NCBI GenBank assembly: GCA_933228895.1
Contig: OW121854.1
Location: 10,605,131-10,669,130 of the forward strand
Direction of reading: 5' to 3'
From: Platycnemis pennipes
Taxonomy: Eukaryota; Arthropoda; Insecta; Odonata; Platycnemididae
DNA length: 64,000 bases
The notes below the pieces were generated by a model, which saw only the letters and a program-made list of their open reading frames with translations, was not told the origin of the DNA and searched no databases. Of this stretch, positions 11,061-22,161 are shown piece after piece. The translations under genes and the position numbers were made by a program. Numbering within the stretch: the stretch's first letter is position 1; every line of letters starts with the position of its first letter.

Positions 11061-11910
11061 CCCTCTCTGTCTCTGCTATGAGTGCTATGTCATCAGCGAA
11101 CCGCAGCATTCTTATTTTTCTCCATGGATAGTCACTCCAGAAGACTTCTCTTTGATTTCATTGATGGCTCTCTCGATGTAAACATTAAAAATTATGGGAG
11201 ACAGTGCACAGCCTTGTCTCACTCCTTTCCTTATTCTTGCTTCTTCACTGTTGGGTCCAGATTTAATCACAGCTACCTGGTTTTTATACAGACTTTGATT
11301 AATTCTTCGGTCATTGTACGACACTCCAATTCCCTTCAGCATTCCAAGCATTGAATCCAAATCCACGTTGTCAAAAGCCTTCTCTAATTCCACAAATGCA
11401 ATGAACGTCGGCTTGTTCTTCTCCATTCTCTTCTCTATGCCTCTGGGCCTAAGGGCCAATATTGCTTCCCTTGTACCCTTAGTTTTCCTGAATCCAAATT
11501 GATCTTCATCCAGGAACTCCTCTACTTTTCTTTGTATTCTTCTATAGATGATCCTTGTCAATGTCTTCGATGCATGTGTAGTCAGGCTTATAGTCCTAAA
11601 ATTTTCAAGTTTCTCCGCTCTCTTCTTGGGAATAGGAATGATGATGTTTTTCTCGAAGTCCCGTGGTATTTCTCCTGTTGAGTACATATCGCAGATTGTT
11701 TTGTAAAGATGAGTTAATGTCTTCTCTCCTGCATTTTTATTTAGTTCTGCAGAAGCATCATCAATACCAGAAGCCTTATTCATCCGAAGGTCCCTTACTG
11801 CTGCGTCCAATTCCGATCTTAATATAGATGCCCCCATAGCATCCTTTTCCACTTCGCTTTCCTCTTCAATAGCTTTTATGCTGAAATTGTTTCCATTCTG
11901 CATCTCTTCC
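11060..11910 (-). pseudogene. RTE-like LINE, N-terminal half of reverse transcriptase
   Basis: The open minus-strand frame 11903-11112 (263 codons) reads from AVRDLRMNKASGIDDASAEL through GEIPRDFEKNIIIPIPKK, RTISLTTHASKTLTRIIYRR, EEFLDEDQFGFRKTKGTREA, IAFVELEKAFDNVD (the position of the first catalytic aspartate box) and [19 protein letters not shown] second FADD box, in another frame, lies at 11060-11115. This is the half missing from the + strand copy at 5672. Confidence 0.88.
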
Positions 11911-11939
11911 AGATATTATTTCCATCTCCTCACTTTGTC

Positions 11940-12710
11940 TTCATTTTCAATCAAAATTTCTCCATTGTTGTCCCTTATGGCATTGAATCTTGCACTCCGT
12001 TCCTTGAAGTAGATCCTCACTATCCTATAGGCAGCTTCCACCTTTCAGGGTTCAAGGTTTTTTGTACATCTTCGCATAGATTCTTTATCAACATCTCTCT
12101 AGCTTTCATGGCCTTGCGGCTTATTTCATTCTTTATTCTTTTGTAGCAAAGCTGCCCTTCTTCAGTTTTCGTATTCTTGTGCTTTCTTCTTTCTTCAATC
12201 AGCACTAAGACTTCTTCCGTGATCCATGGCTTCTTCTTGGCAACCTTTCTTCTTCCAAGAACATCTTTTATGAAAACGCTATCCGACGATAGCGTTCCAG
12301 TCTCCTAAAATAATTAGGTTTTCTCCTCCTCTTACCTGTTTCATAACTTCCGTGATATCTTCGTTGACGTATTTCACTTCTTCATATTCATAGTCCGTCG
12401 TAGACATGTAAACCTGCACCACTACGGTATCTACAGCTTTGGTCTCGATCTTCACCATTATTATCCTTTCATTGTGCTGCAGGAAGCATTTCGGCGCTCT
12501 TCCTTAGCATTATGCCTACTCCCGCATTACCATTTAGAGATCCTGTGTGTATAATTCTGTAGCTTCCGCTCAAGAAGTCTCCTTCTTCGGGCCACTTCAT
12601 TTCGCTGATTCCTAATACGTCGAGGTCCATTCTTAGCATTTCCACCTTCAGGTTCTCCAGTCTTCCACAAATCCGAAGCGTTCTCACGTTCCATGTTCCT
12701 ACCCTAAAAT
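11940..12710 (-). pseudogene. RTE-like LINE, linker and AP-endonuclease remnants
   Basis: The minus-strand frame 12687-12469 begins MRTLRICGRLENLKVEMLRM and continues DLDVLGISEMKWPEEGDFLSGSYR and NGNAGVGIMLRKSAE. These are the N-terminal motifs of the apurinic-type endonuclease of RTE-like LINEs. The linker (RRKHKNTKTEEGQLCYKRIK) follows at 12205-12020. The central endonuclease (12240-12470) is shortened and off frame. Taken with 11060-11910, this was once a nearly full-length element. Confidence 0.82.
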
Positions 12711-13250
12711 GTTTATCACATTTGGCTCATGTACTCTATCGGGTAGTCCCCGCCCGGAGATCCGATTGGGGGACTATTTTACCTCCGGAATATTTTACTC
12801 GAGAGGGTGCCATCATGTCTTGATAATAAAGGAAAGAGTGGAGTGGCTGCGACCCCTCGGGATAATAATGTGGTTGTTTCCCCTTGCCTTCCACATCGCG
12901 GTAATACAGCCGTTAAAGTAAATGTTACCACGCCTGTAGTGACATGAGTGTCGCTGTACCGACCTCTGTGGTCTCCACCTTAACTCATATGAAGAAGAAC
13001 TGCCGGCGTAATTATTGGCAGCCTCCTGTCGCCAAGTCACGGCATCTTCACAGGTTCTGTATTATTTAAAGGCCTATTTTACCCAGGGATCGACCAATAC
13101 CCCCTCGGAATGCAGTCGCTTTTTGTCCACGGCTGCTAATTCGACGAGTAAACTCGCTTATCTCGCAGCTACCTCTATATCTAGAGGTCGACCCACCATC
13201 CGCAACCCGGTGGACGCACTCGGTGGCTTTAAGCTCAGCCGTGACGGGTG
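12711..13250 (-). repeat. Probable 5' untranslated region of the minus-strand LINE
   Basis: This GC-richer stretch lies directly upstream of the endonuclease start and has the GGGAAACAACCACATTATTA-type block that also precedes the other LINE endonuclease at 48820-48850 (ACGGGAAACCACCTCAATTA). The right boundary is uncertain. Confidence 0.5.
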
Positions 13251-13489
13251 ACAAGGTAGAGAAGATATTGTGAGAAATGAACGTGAGTAAGGTGGTGGGG
13301 ATGGTAAAGTCCCAGCTGAACTGAAGAACCTACGAAGAGATGGAAAGAAGAGATATTTATGGACTCGTTCGTCGGATGTACGTGGGATGAGTGAATGGAG
13401 GATTGCAAACGATACATGTGCCGAAAAAGAGGGCGACAGAGAAAAGCGAAGACTAGAAGGTCTATAAGAGAAGAATATTGATCCGGAAT

Positions 13490-14132
13490 TCTTTTTTTGA
13501 GATAACTCTGTACACTACCGCGATACCAGCAAAACGTGTAAGTTTACTACTAACTACGATACTTTTGTCTTTGATGTTTTAATAAATAGAAGGGGACTTA
13601 TTACCCTTAGGAACTCATGATGCGATTTGATTGTACTGGACATGATAACATCTATAACAACCCTTTGCTCGCGCGCACTTAAAAATTCCTTAATCCAACA
13701 AATAATATCTTTATTTATCCAAAAAATGTTAACCTCAAGTTTAATTTGCCATGAGAAACCTTATAGAATTCCTATTCCAAATCTAAGAATAATGCATTAA
13801 CTTAATTACCTACTGCTTTCACTGGAGAAAAAGTATCGTGTTTGTGAATAAAGCTGATTGTTTCTCGCAAGATATACCTTTCCGAAATCCATGGTGGCTG
13901 TTTGTGAGTACTGCCTCAATATCAAAATTCCCACTGTTCGAACTGACTGTTATGTGTTGGCATGAGGGTAAACTAAATGAAATTGATCTGAGAGAAACAG
14001 GCCGTGGTTTCTTATTGTTAGTTCTTCCCTGTCGCCGCTTTTAAATGTAGACACAGTATTAGCAACCTTCCAATATTTGGCTACTGTGTGATTTAGTGAA
14101 CTTCACCCAAAGTAACCTTGTCGAACTGCTTC
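13490..14132. other. No recognisable gene
   Basis: Apart from AT-rich sequence I see nothing. The frame at 13838-14044 has no identifiable motif. Confidence 0.5.
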
Positions 14133-14299
14133 ATAATTGAAATGAAAAGGTTACTTGGTTGTTCCACATAGAAATGTTTATTACACGAGCCGGGTTTCGT
14201 CGATGATTGACGACTTCAAGAGATGAAGATGTCGAAACCCGGCTTGTGTAATAAATATTTTTATGTGGAACAACCAGGTAATGTTTTTATTTCAATTAT
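14133..14299. repeat. Foldback element, about 70-bp arms
   Basis: The left arm (ATAATTGAAAT through GGTTGTTCCACATA, TTTATTACACGAGCCGGGTT) is almost perfectly complementary to the right arm (CGAAACCCGGCTTGTGTAAT, AAATATTTTTATGTGGAACA, ending ATTTCAATTAT). A loop of about 30 bases lies near 14200-14232. RNA from either strand would form one long hairpin. The arm contains CGAAACCCGG followed by AATAAA, a pattern also seen in the foldback at 62735-62858. Confidence 0.92.
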
Positions 14300-14536
14300 T
14301 GTGGATTTCTTATTGTTTTATATTATTTCTTGGTGAATGGTTATACCGTATATGCTCTGACGTTTGATACACTCTGGCAGGAATTTGATTGGGACTTGGT
14401 GATTTTTCTTGTCATTGCTCTTTTCCGCAAAATGAAACTAATTTCTGGGGCAGTTATTGGCTGAAAGTGTCCGGGGTTGGCTATAGGATATTGTGAGAAC
14501 ACGTGTTTAAAACGCTTCGGAAATAGAATTGTAAAG

Positions 14537-15069
14537 AATGGGGGAGTTTACTCGGAACCGAAATCGCAATTTTGTACACTAAACCGTTAGATGGAAACTA
14601 AAAACGAATTTCTGTGAAAAAATTGATCTTCTAACCACAACCATTCACTCATAAATCAAAAATTAAAATAAGCAAATGGTGACTCCCACAGAAGAAGCTG
14701 CTTTGATCATTGACGTCATTTTCCTCCCGTCCTTGACTGCTTTTAGGGGGAGGGAAGGGAGTGGAGGGGGGTTATCGGAAGGTCTGCTCGCACAGGTCCT
14801 GTCGTAACCGCTCTTATTGGCAGAGTCAGATGTGTCCCCCATTGCGATAAGGTGGCGTAGCTTCGCGGGCTCAGTTGTGATTGGACGAAGTCGATATACG
14901 TCAGAGGTTGCACCACGCCCACTTTTCCGAAAGGTTTAAAAACATCAGTTTTTCGCCGCTTATAACTCTAGAAATAATTGACGGTTCAAAAAACGGAAAA
15001 ATACGGGTCTTTTTATTTTAAAAACTCTATTAGAGTCGACAATAAAAAAACATGGTGAACGACCCCCTT
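14537..15069 (-). mobile_element. MITE family A, complete copy (reverse)
   Basis: It begins AATGGGGGAGTTTACTCGG and ends with GGTGAACGACCCCCTT, and every internal landmark of family A appears in reverse order. The open frame at 14960-15220 is an artefact of this repeat. Confidence 0.9.
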
Positions 15070-15344
15070 GGCGTTTTATGAACTGTTGGTAACCCTTATC
15101 GCTCTGTACCACGGTCGTCGACACAGGTCTGGGACACCCTTGGCGTTTAGCACAGTGGTACGGCGAGAGCTTAGTGAGGCTGCTTATAGTTGACCCAGCT
15201 GGTGCGTCGTTCTGCGCCATTTGAAAAGCATCAGTTCAGGTGACTCTGGGAGACACGATTTCTGTTGAGTTTTGATCGCAGGGATTTTTTCCTCGTCTTC
15301 CCCTCGATGTTCAAGGCAACATTTCTGTCTCTTCTTTCGTCAAA

Positions 15345-15587
15345 ATGTCATGTCGGTGTATTTTCCCTGGCTGCAAATACGGTTACGATAGTAGCGTAGG
15401 AAATATTTTCGTGACTAATGTGCCAGATGCTGGAATGTGGATGGAATCGACTCCAATTTCCGGCTTCCCGTTGAAACCAAGAGATGTGGTTTGCGAGCCG
15501 CATTTCTCGGAAGATATCGGAAAGAAATCAGAAAATCACTGGAGAAAATACTTATTGAAAGAAACCCAAAAATTTTCTGCGAATTAA
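15345..15587 (+). CDS. THAP zinc-finger domain ORF (single exon or first exon)
   Basis: An 80-codon open frame starts ATG in an AAAATG context. It encodes a THAP-type C2CH zinc finger: C5-x4-C10 (CIFPGC), the invariant tryptophan (W32), a proline-rich turn, and C50-x2-H53 followed by F54 (VVCEPHF). The Cys-to-Cys spacing of 39 lies within the family range. THAP domains bind DNA in chromatin regulators and in P-element-type transposases. After the finger the frame stops with a basic tail and shows no AVPTIF box or other domain. Either this is the first exon of a longer gene whose other exons I cannot find, or a stranded fragment of a gene or THAP-bearing transposon. It lies 275 bases right of a MITE A copy, with no TIR pair around it. 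Confidence 0.65.
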   Translation: MSCRCIFPGCKYGYDSSVGNIFVTNVPDAGMWMESTPISGFPLKPRDVVCEPHFSEDIGKKSENHWRKYLLKETQKFSAN

Positions 15588-18500
15588 TCCAGGGTTAATT
15601 TTTATGTAAGATTATGTCGTGTTCTTTTACACTTTGGTGCAATATTTTCCATTAGAAGTGCATTTTTTCGATTACTGATCTTTTCCGCGATATGAAACTA
15701 TAATTTCTGGCAGTTATTGACTGAAAGAGTCTGTTAGTGAAACTGTTATTTAAATAATGCTTATGGTCTGTCTTCTGTTAATTATGGCTGTTAACTGTTT
15801 TCTTCAATGTGGTGGTTACCTTCGCCTAAGAAAACAGAATTTAAAAATTTCCATTCGTACCCCAACATAAATCATTGATCAAACGAAAATTATTTGGATT
15901 AAGAAATCCCAGTTATCAAGAGAGTAAAATATTAATTTTAAGTTAATCTGAAAAAGCGGGAACCCAGCAGCCTTGTTGATGGCGTAACAGGTGCATGAAT
16001 AATGGGGAACATGCACTATTTTTTATAACTCTTTGAATGTGAAGTTTATTAGCTAAAATGTGCTTGGCGAAAATTTTTCTGAAGAATTAAGTTGCGTTAC
16101 AAAGATATTACTCTTTTAAAATTGTACCTTTTCGGCAGCTTATAAACACGACGTCATCGCATGACGTCACGGCACGGTATCACTAAGGGCGTTGTTTATC
16201 TGTTTATGCGTGGAGGTAAGTTGTTAAATGAATACTTGGCGATAACTTATGTATTTATCTCATTTGTTTATTGCAATAAACGATATTATTTCGATTTTCT
16301 ATTTACGTAGTATGGATGGTAACGGGAAAATCGTCCATTAATTATATAATGTCTGTTTAGTGTCCCAAGAATTTCTACTACGTCTATGCAATCGCTGGTT
16401 TTTTTAAGAAGAACGCCGCCATAAGGGAGTCAACCAAAGGAAATTGTCTGAATGTGCTTTTTTAAGTATTTTTTAAGTCGTCGTTTCTTTCGATAAACGG
16501 CTAAAAACCTCAAAACAATATATTCACTTCGTTTTCTTTTAAATATAATTGTCTATCTCCGTAGTAGTATGGAACCTATACCGTGCAGTGACGTCAGAAG
16601 GGCTTTCAGGTCACGTGACTTTTCTTCGATTTTCGGGAACTTTTTAATATCATTTAATAATCTTTGTGGTGGACGTAGAAAATTTTGGCTTATATATTTA
16701 AATTGGTGAGAAAATTTCACATCAAGTACATCATTAATCTTTGAGAAACAATTTTCATGCATATTCCCTATTTGCCATGCTCGGCACTGGGAATATTCGT
16801 CGCCTGAACTTGTATCTTACCTAGTCCCTATAAAGCTCTGGTTGACTTGCATTAATAATCGCCCATTAAAATTATCAAGGCTTGTAAATAACAATTTTAA
16901 ATTTCCTTGTGGTAAATCCCAAAGAGTCCGCTTCCTGCCATTTACTCCTCATAAATTCAACTTAAAATTCCCTGGCACTTTCTTTGTCATTTTAAAGGTT
17001 CGAAACTTCGAGGAAAACGACTAAATATGAGAGCCCTTCATGAGCCCATGCGCTTTCAGCCATGCAACCGGAAATCGTAAAATTCTAAACTTAATGTCAC
17101 GGATACTGCCAAAGTTACTGCGTTCTACCTCGGTGTAACTCACCAAATCATAATAACCCTATTTCATCACATTATTTTAATTTCGTTCACTGAAATCGAA
17201 TGTTATTGTTAGGGTTGACCACTTAATGTTCCACGACCGGTCACTTGCATAACTTATGAAAACTAAAAAAAAAATAAAACCCATTAATAATTCGGAGAAT
17301 TGGGACGCCTTGAATTCCTCACAAAGAATTCACGGAAAACTCACAGAAAATGACTTCGTTCCAAAAAAATTGGGAGCTGTAATCTTTTATTTTTGAAAAA
17401 CATTGACAATACTTCGCAGTATTCTAGATAATGGTTCACCAGAGTGTACGAGAGAAAACGATAGAGAGAACATCCAAAAAAAAAGCCAGCGAAAGTAACA
17501 CGTTTCGAAAACAGAATAACAGTTGCTAAATGAATAAACAATAAAATAAACAATTCGAAGTTAAATGTAAATAAAATATAAACTGTGCATCAAATAAATG
17601 TAAATTAAATATAACCTTTGCAGAAAGCCGACAGGGCAGTGTATTTGTTTAGATTTATTGTGCTATGAATATGTATGCACAATTTTTTTCCAAGTGTTGT
17701 GCATCTCTAAGTGCTGAATTGAATAAGTTCATAAGAAATTGAATAATGGAGATGTTATTGAGAACTGAACTTGTAAGGTAAAATAGAGTATGCATTTCTT
17801 TTCTTTAACGCGGTATTCAAAATTTCAGATTGTTCTGTTATTGTGCTGAAAAAGAGAAAGATTGGTTAATTTGACCTCGGATCGAATGCCGCGGAGAATG
17901 AAGCGTATTTGTAGGTGATGTGTGTTAGTCAAATAGCTGTGTCTATATCACATACAGTCTGACTGCGGAGACGAGGATTGGAAAAATGAGGCGTCTAAAA
18001 CCTGCTGATGATATAGGTAGCTGTTTATGCTCCAAAAGTCAATTTTATCTCATGAATTTCAGTATTATTTTCATTGAACCGTTTTTTATTTTTATCGATA
18101 ATGAAGAAATACCAACTTCTTGAAGTAATAATGAACCTAGAGAAGAAAGCTCATATTTAAGAAGAGAGGGAGACTGATATTGCCGTGAAAAAGCGGTAGG
18201 TATACATAACTGTAACACGAGCAAGTGACTTTTTGCCTCTTGAATGCCATACGCTTACGCGGAAACCATACTTGAGTATTGCCTGGCTGTGAAACAAATA
18301 GTAATTTACTGTGGGTGATAAATTAATATTCTCTTTTTCTCTAGAGGAAACACCAAATGCTTAGACAGCCAAAGACAGAATTGTACGGGATAAAAAAAAT
18401 AATCCATCGGCGTCAAACTGCATCGCACCATGTAGTAAGTCAGTGAAGAGGTCTCATAGAAACAGCGAAGCATTTTCAATGAAGGGCAGGAAACTGCATA

Positions 18501-18936
18501 CATTAGATATGGTAGATAGAAGTTTTTTTAAAATATTTTATGCTGAATTCACTGCAGCGCATCCAGATTTGCATTGAGAAGGGACGCCTTCTACCGTTTT
18601 AGGAATTCGTGGCTATTTCGCTTTTCCTGATGTAAATAATTCTAACACACAGCTAATGCAACACTTCTAGTACACAACTAAAATGTGGCACACTGATTCA
18701 TATCCACTCTACCGATCAGCGCTGGGAAATAATTGGTTTCGGACCATCATACGCTTCATTATATTCGACGTGCAAATGAAGACAATGCCGCTCCAATCTG
18801 TGGGGGGCGTTGCTGAACACCAATTTACAAGCCATCGGAAAGCATGACAGTTGATCAACATTTTGTATCCATTTTGTGACCGCACACAGTTGACTCCATT
18901 GACATTCCTTCATAGGCGGCCAAAAATGGCATAACG
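15588..18936. other. Long AT-rich stretch without a recognisable gene
   Basis: No exon can be supported. A near-palindromic pair of CRE-like sites (GACGTCATCGCATGACGTC) sits at about 16150-16170. Open frames here (16553-16762, 17341-17553, 18306-18503, 18716-18913, all minus) have no family motif that I recognise. Confidence 0.5.
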
Positions 18937-18944
18937 ATTTCGGG
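18937..18944. repeat. Target-site duplication, left copy
   Basis: ATTTCGGG lies immediately outside the hAT terminal repeat and is repeated exactly at 19820-19827. Confidence 0.95.
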
Positions 18945-18964
18945 TAGGCTTGTGCGATGACCGA

Positions 18965-19225
18965 TTTTGCTCATCGATTGTCGATGAAAAAATTTCATCG
19001 AAATTCTTCGATGACGATGGCTGTCATCGATCATCGAATAGAGTGTACAAGATGATCGATGACTATCGATGAATATCGGATCGATGAATTACGATGATCT
19101 ATGAATGTCGATGAATATCGGATCGATGAATTACGATGATCGATGAATGTCGATGATCGATGAATGTCGATGATCGATGAATTACGATGATCGATGACTA
19201 TCGATGATCGATGACTATCGATGAT
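18965..19225. repeat. Left ATCGATGA array
   Basis: More than fifteen copies of ATCGATGA or its variants (GATCGATGAATTACGATGAT, TCGATGAATATCGG, TCGATGACTATCGATGATCG) are packed in about 260 bases with irregular spacing. A 30-base block containing GAATATCGGATCGATGAATT is itself repeated in tandem. The array is inside the hAT element. Confidence 0.9.
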
Positions 19226-19324
19226 CGGTGCAGATGTCTCGGTTGGCAGTTTGGTTTGGCTATTAAGTGAAGACTGAATTGGGTCAAACTCAATTGAGAA
19301 GGACAAGGCCTATTTATTAAAGAG

Positions 19325-19610
19325 CGAAACAAGCACCAAGTAGCAAATCAAGCAACAACTCTTTGTTGTGGTGCAATACAATTCTCATATCCGCATTTTC
19401 ATCGGTGAGTACAAGTCGGTCGTCCAACACAACGTTCCCTGCATCGCTGAAGAACCGCTCTCATGAAGTGGCAGGAATACAGAGGTATTTCCTCGCGTAC
19501 TTCTGAATGCGGGGATACACATCCTTCCTGTCCCTATACCAATGTAGGACGTTCGAAGTAAATCTGGGACCTCCTTGTACTTGTGGAGCTCCGCCAGGAA
19601 GGGGTCGTCA
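19325..19610 (-). pseudogene. hAT transposase C-terminal dimerisation domain remnant
   Basis: Minus-strand translation gives HWYRDRKDVYPRIQKYARKY, then LCIPATS, a stop codon, ERFFSDAGNVVLDDRLVLTD and ENADMRIVLHHNKEL. This matches the hATC domain pattern of a W-x-R segment, ARKYLCIPATSVPSER-like core, FS-AG, R-L and a terminal LN/LHHN block. The stop lies within the SER motif, and an upstream frameshift separates an ELHKYKEVPDLL segment. The catalytic part is missing, so the gene is dead. Confidence 0.88.
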
Positions 19611-19639
19611 GCTGTGGTAGCGTTTTTCGTGTCAGCAGC

Positions 19640-19800
19640 ACATTACGACTCATCGACATCTATGATTTGCATCAACTCATCGAGTCATCGACATCGATGA
19701 TTCGCATCGACTCATCGACATCGGTGATTCTCATCGACTCATCGACATCGATGATTCTCATCGACTCATCGCAGTCGATGGTCGATGACTTCGATTAATG
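19640..19800. repeat. Right ATCGATGA array
   Basis: The complementary array is made of units such as CTCATCGACATCGATGATTC and CATCGACTCATCGA repeated about four times. It mirrors the left array in inverted orientation. Confidence 0.9.
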
Positions 19801-19819
19801 AACTCATCGCACAAGCCTA

Positions 19820-20191
19820 ATTTCGGGTGCTGAAAATATTCTTGCATATCAATTGTAGGGGCGAAACAGATGGTGTACGAGAGAAGCACCAACGTGAGAG
19901 AGCTTGCAACTTCATGTAGGTACTGAGGCAGTGGTAGAAACACATGCATTCATAGCCATTTTCAATCATAATCCCTTGCCAAACACTTGCTTTCGTGGAA
20001 TTTAACTTTAGTTTGGCCCTTGAAGAAGAATCAACCTTATATTCCACGTGTATAATGGCCTCGAATAAATTGAGAGAAAAGACTTTGCTTGGACTCCTTG
20101 ACAATATAATTCTGTGCTCATGCGTATCACAGAAGAATGAATTAGGTAGCAGTAATAGTATTCGACGTAGCGACGTATTCTGACATGGCTG
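19820..20191. other. Unrecognised sequence flanking the hAT insertion
   Basis: A 95-codon minus-strand frame (20104-19817) begins MSRSPSKVFSLNLFEAIIHV and is interrupted by the hAT insertion at its 3' end. If the element and one duplication are removed, the reading continues only 13 codons to a TGA near 18910. I do not recognise the protein and cannot call it a gene. Confidence 0.3.
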
Positions 20192-21145
20192 TTAAGGAGG
20201 TTCCACCGTGACTCCGCGATTCAATATCCCGTAAAAGAGCTATGTTATTTAATGAATAAATACCGACCCAGAAAAACACCTATATGGAAAATCATCTATA
20301 GGGTGGTAACGCATACACAATAATTCTATGAGTATGCTATTATATAGCGCGTTGTAGTTGCATTCTATTTTTTACAAGCTCTTGTAACTTATTTTGACTT
20401 CAGAACATGACTGTCGTGTTGTTGCCACGTTTAATTTACAAAGTGAGAGTACATGCTCAATCCCGTTAATACGTATTTTAAAATAGGTTAAATATTTTCT
20501 TAATTAGTTTTAAACTATTCCCTTGCAAATACAACTCTTTGTTTTGAATTTTATCAATATTCATATTTTTGAAAATTGTTTGGCAACAATGACGCTGCTA
20601 ACATTTGGATGCATTGGAATTAATTACACCATATCAATAACCAATGAAATATTTAAATTACATAAAAAATATAAGGACTTTTTTAAGGTATATTCATAAA
20701 TTAAGTCGGTAAATAAGCTTGTAAGTACGTTCCGTCAGAAGTACCGTTGCTAATGATAACAACAAACTGTAGCGCCACTTTCATGTAACTAAGGCTTTTC
20801 TGATTTTTTTCGAGCAAACATTTATTAATATCAATTAAACAAGTGTAGTAAGGCGAGCCCTTTTTTACAATGCTATATTCTACATAAGATTGCGCATCTT
20901 ATATTAGTTTTTCGTCAAAACGACATCTCTCTTTACATTATTAATCTGCAAATTTTACTGCACGAGCCATGCTCTGCCGTATAGCCACGTATAAAATGTC
21001 TGTTTTTCAACGTATTTTTTCTTCAAATATATTATGGAAAGGCCAAATTATTTTATTTCCAATCGATAGAAGGGCCAAAAAATGATGTGTCCTGAAATTT
21101 TCACAAAAATGACATCTACTCCATAATTCGGTGGAGCCACCTTAA
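20192..21145 (+). mobile_element. MITE family B, complete copy with TTAA flanks
   Basis: TTAA, then GGAGGTTCCACCG, 920 bases of AT-rich non-coding sequence, then CGGTGGAGCCACC and TTAA. The 13-bp inverted ends differ at two positions. Four of the five family B ends seen in the window border TTAA, so TTAA is probably the target duplication, as in the piggyBac and Kolobok superfamilies. No transposase is encoded. Confidence 0.88.
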
Positions 21146-21623
21146 CAATTGATGCCAAGAAGTAGCCGCACATTTTAACTTATTATAATAAATAGAAAGC
21201 TGGCTTCGACACCGTGGACCAAATGATCAGCAGACACTGCACAACGTCGCTCTTTGCGATGGCCGATAGTTATTTTTCCAACATGGCAGATGTTAGCTCA
21301 CTCGCTTCCTATCCATTTCATTATGCTAAAATAGCAAGATGCTCCCAAAGAAAAACTAGTCAGCGGCGGCAATTCATGCAACGGAACGAACCTCGATCCA
21401 AGGGTTCGGTATCCCTCGTGTCGGGAGGTGGAATATTTTGGACGGGGTTTAACTCAGGAAGCGCGAGAGAAAATTTGCCAGAAAATAACGCGGAGATTGG
21501 GCGATGGGCAGTCTCCTCAGAATGGACGAGCCGTGCTTTGAAACGTTTCGTTCGATTCGAAGTTTTAACCTGGGCTGGAATTCCCGAGAGCTTTTCACCA
21601 TTAGTAAGAGTAGTCTTTCCGCC
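21146..21623. other. Spacer with a weak LINE-like stretch
   Basis: At 21196-21240 the + strand reads KAGFDTVDQMISRH, reminiscent of the KAFDTVDH reverse transcriptase box. Nothing around it supports this. The 155-codon frame 21214-21681 runs into a MITE A copy and is not a credible gene. Confidence 0.35.
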
Positions 21624-22161
21624 AATGGGGTCGTTTACCAAATTTTTTTTATTGCCGAATATGATAGAGTTTGTAAAATAAAAATACCCGTATTTTTCCG
21701 TTTTTTGATCCGTCAATTATTTATTGAGTTATAGGCGTCGAAAAACTGATGTTTTAACCCTTTCGGAAAAGTGGGTGTGGTGCAACCTCTGACGTTAATC
21801 GACTTCGTCTAATCACAACTGAGCCCGCGAAGCTACTTCGCCTTATCGCAAAGGGGAGGACACAGCTGACTCTGCCAATCGGAGCAGTTACGATAGCATC
21901 TGTGCGAGCAGACCTTCCGAGAATCCCCCTCCACTCCCTTCCCTTTACCATAAGAGCAGTCAAGGACGAGAGGAAAATGACGTCAATGTTATCAGAGCAG
22001 CTTTTTCGGTGGGCGTCACCTTTTGCTTATTTTAATTTTTGATTAACGAGTGAATGGTTGTGGTTAGAAGATTAATTTTTTCACTAAATTTCTTTTTTCG
22101 TTTCCATCTAACAATTTCGTGTACAAAATTGTGATTTCGGTTCCGAGTAAACGCCCCCATT
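21624..22161 (+). mobile_element. MITE family A, complete copy
   Basis: It starts AATGGGGTCGTTTACC and ends GAGTAAACGCCCCCATT. All the internal blocks listed for the 1977-2513 copy are present in the same order. Confidence 0.9.

Larger units (their letters stand above)
18945..19819. mobile_element. hAT transposon, 875 bp, non-autonomous
   Basis: The ends are TAGGCTTGTGCGATGA and its complement TCATCGCACAAGCCTA, 16 bp and exact, flanked by a perfect 8-bp duplication ATTTCGGG. This is the signature of the hAT superfamily. Both subterminal regions are arrays of an ATCGATGA-type unit (about 18965-19225 and 19640-19800), and the centre carries a decayed hAT C-terminal domain. Dense subterminal short repeats in hAT elements are known to be transposase-binding sites. 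Excision would leave the surrounding host sequence with one ATTTCGGG. Confidence 0.95.

Noticed and set aside
18965..19225. CRISPR array
   Set aside because: Units are short, variable and unspaced, the context is eukaryotic, and the array lies inside hAT terminal repeats.
21214..21681. 155-codon ORF as a host gene
   Set aside because: Its last fifth is MITE A sequence and the remainder has no known domain or splice context.
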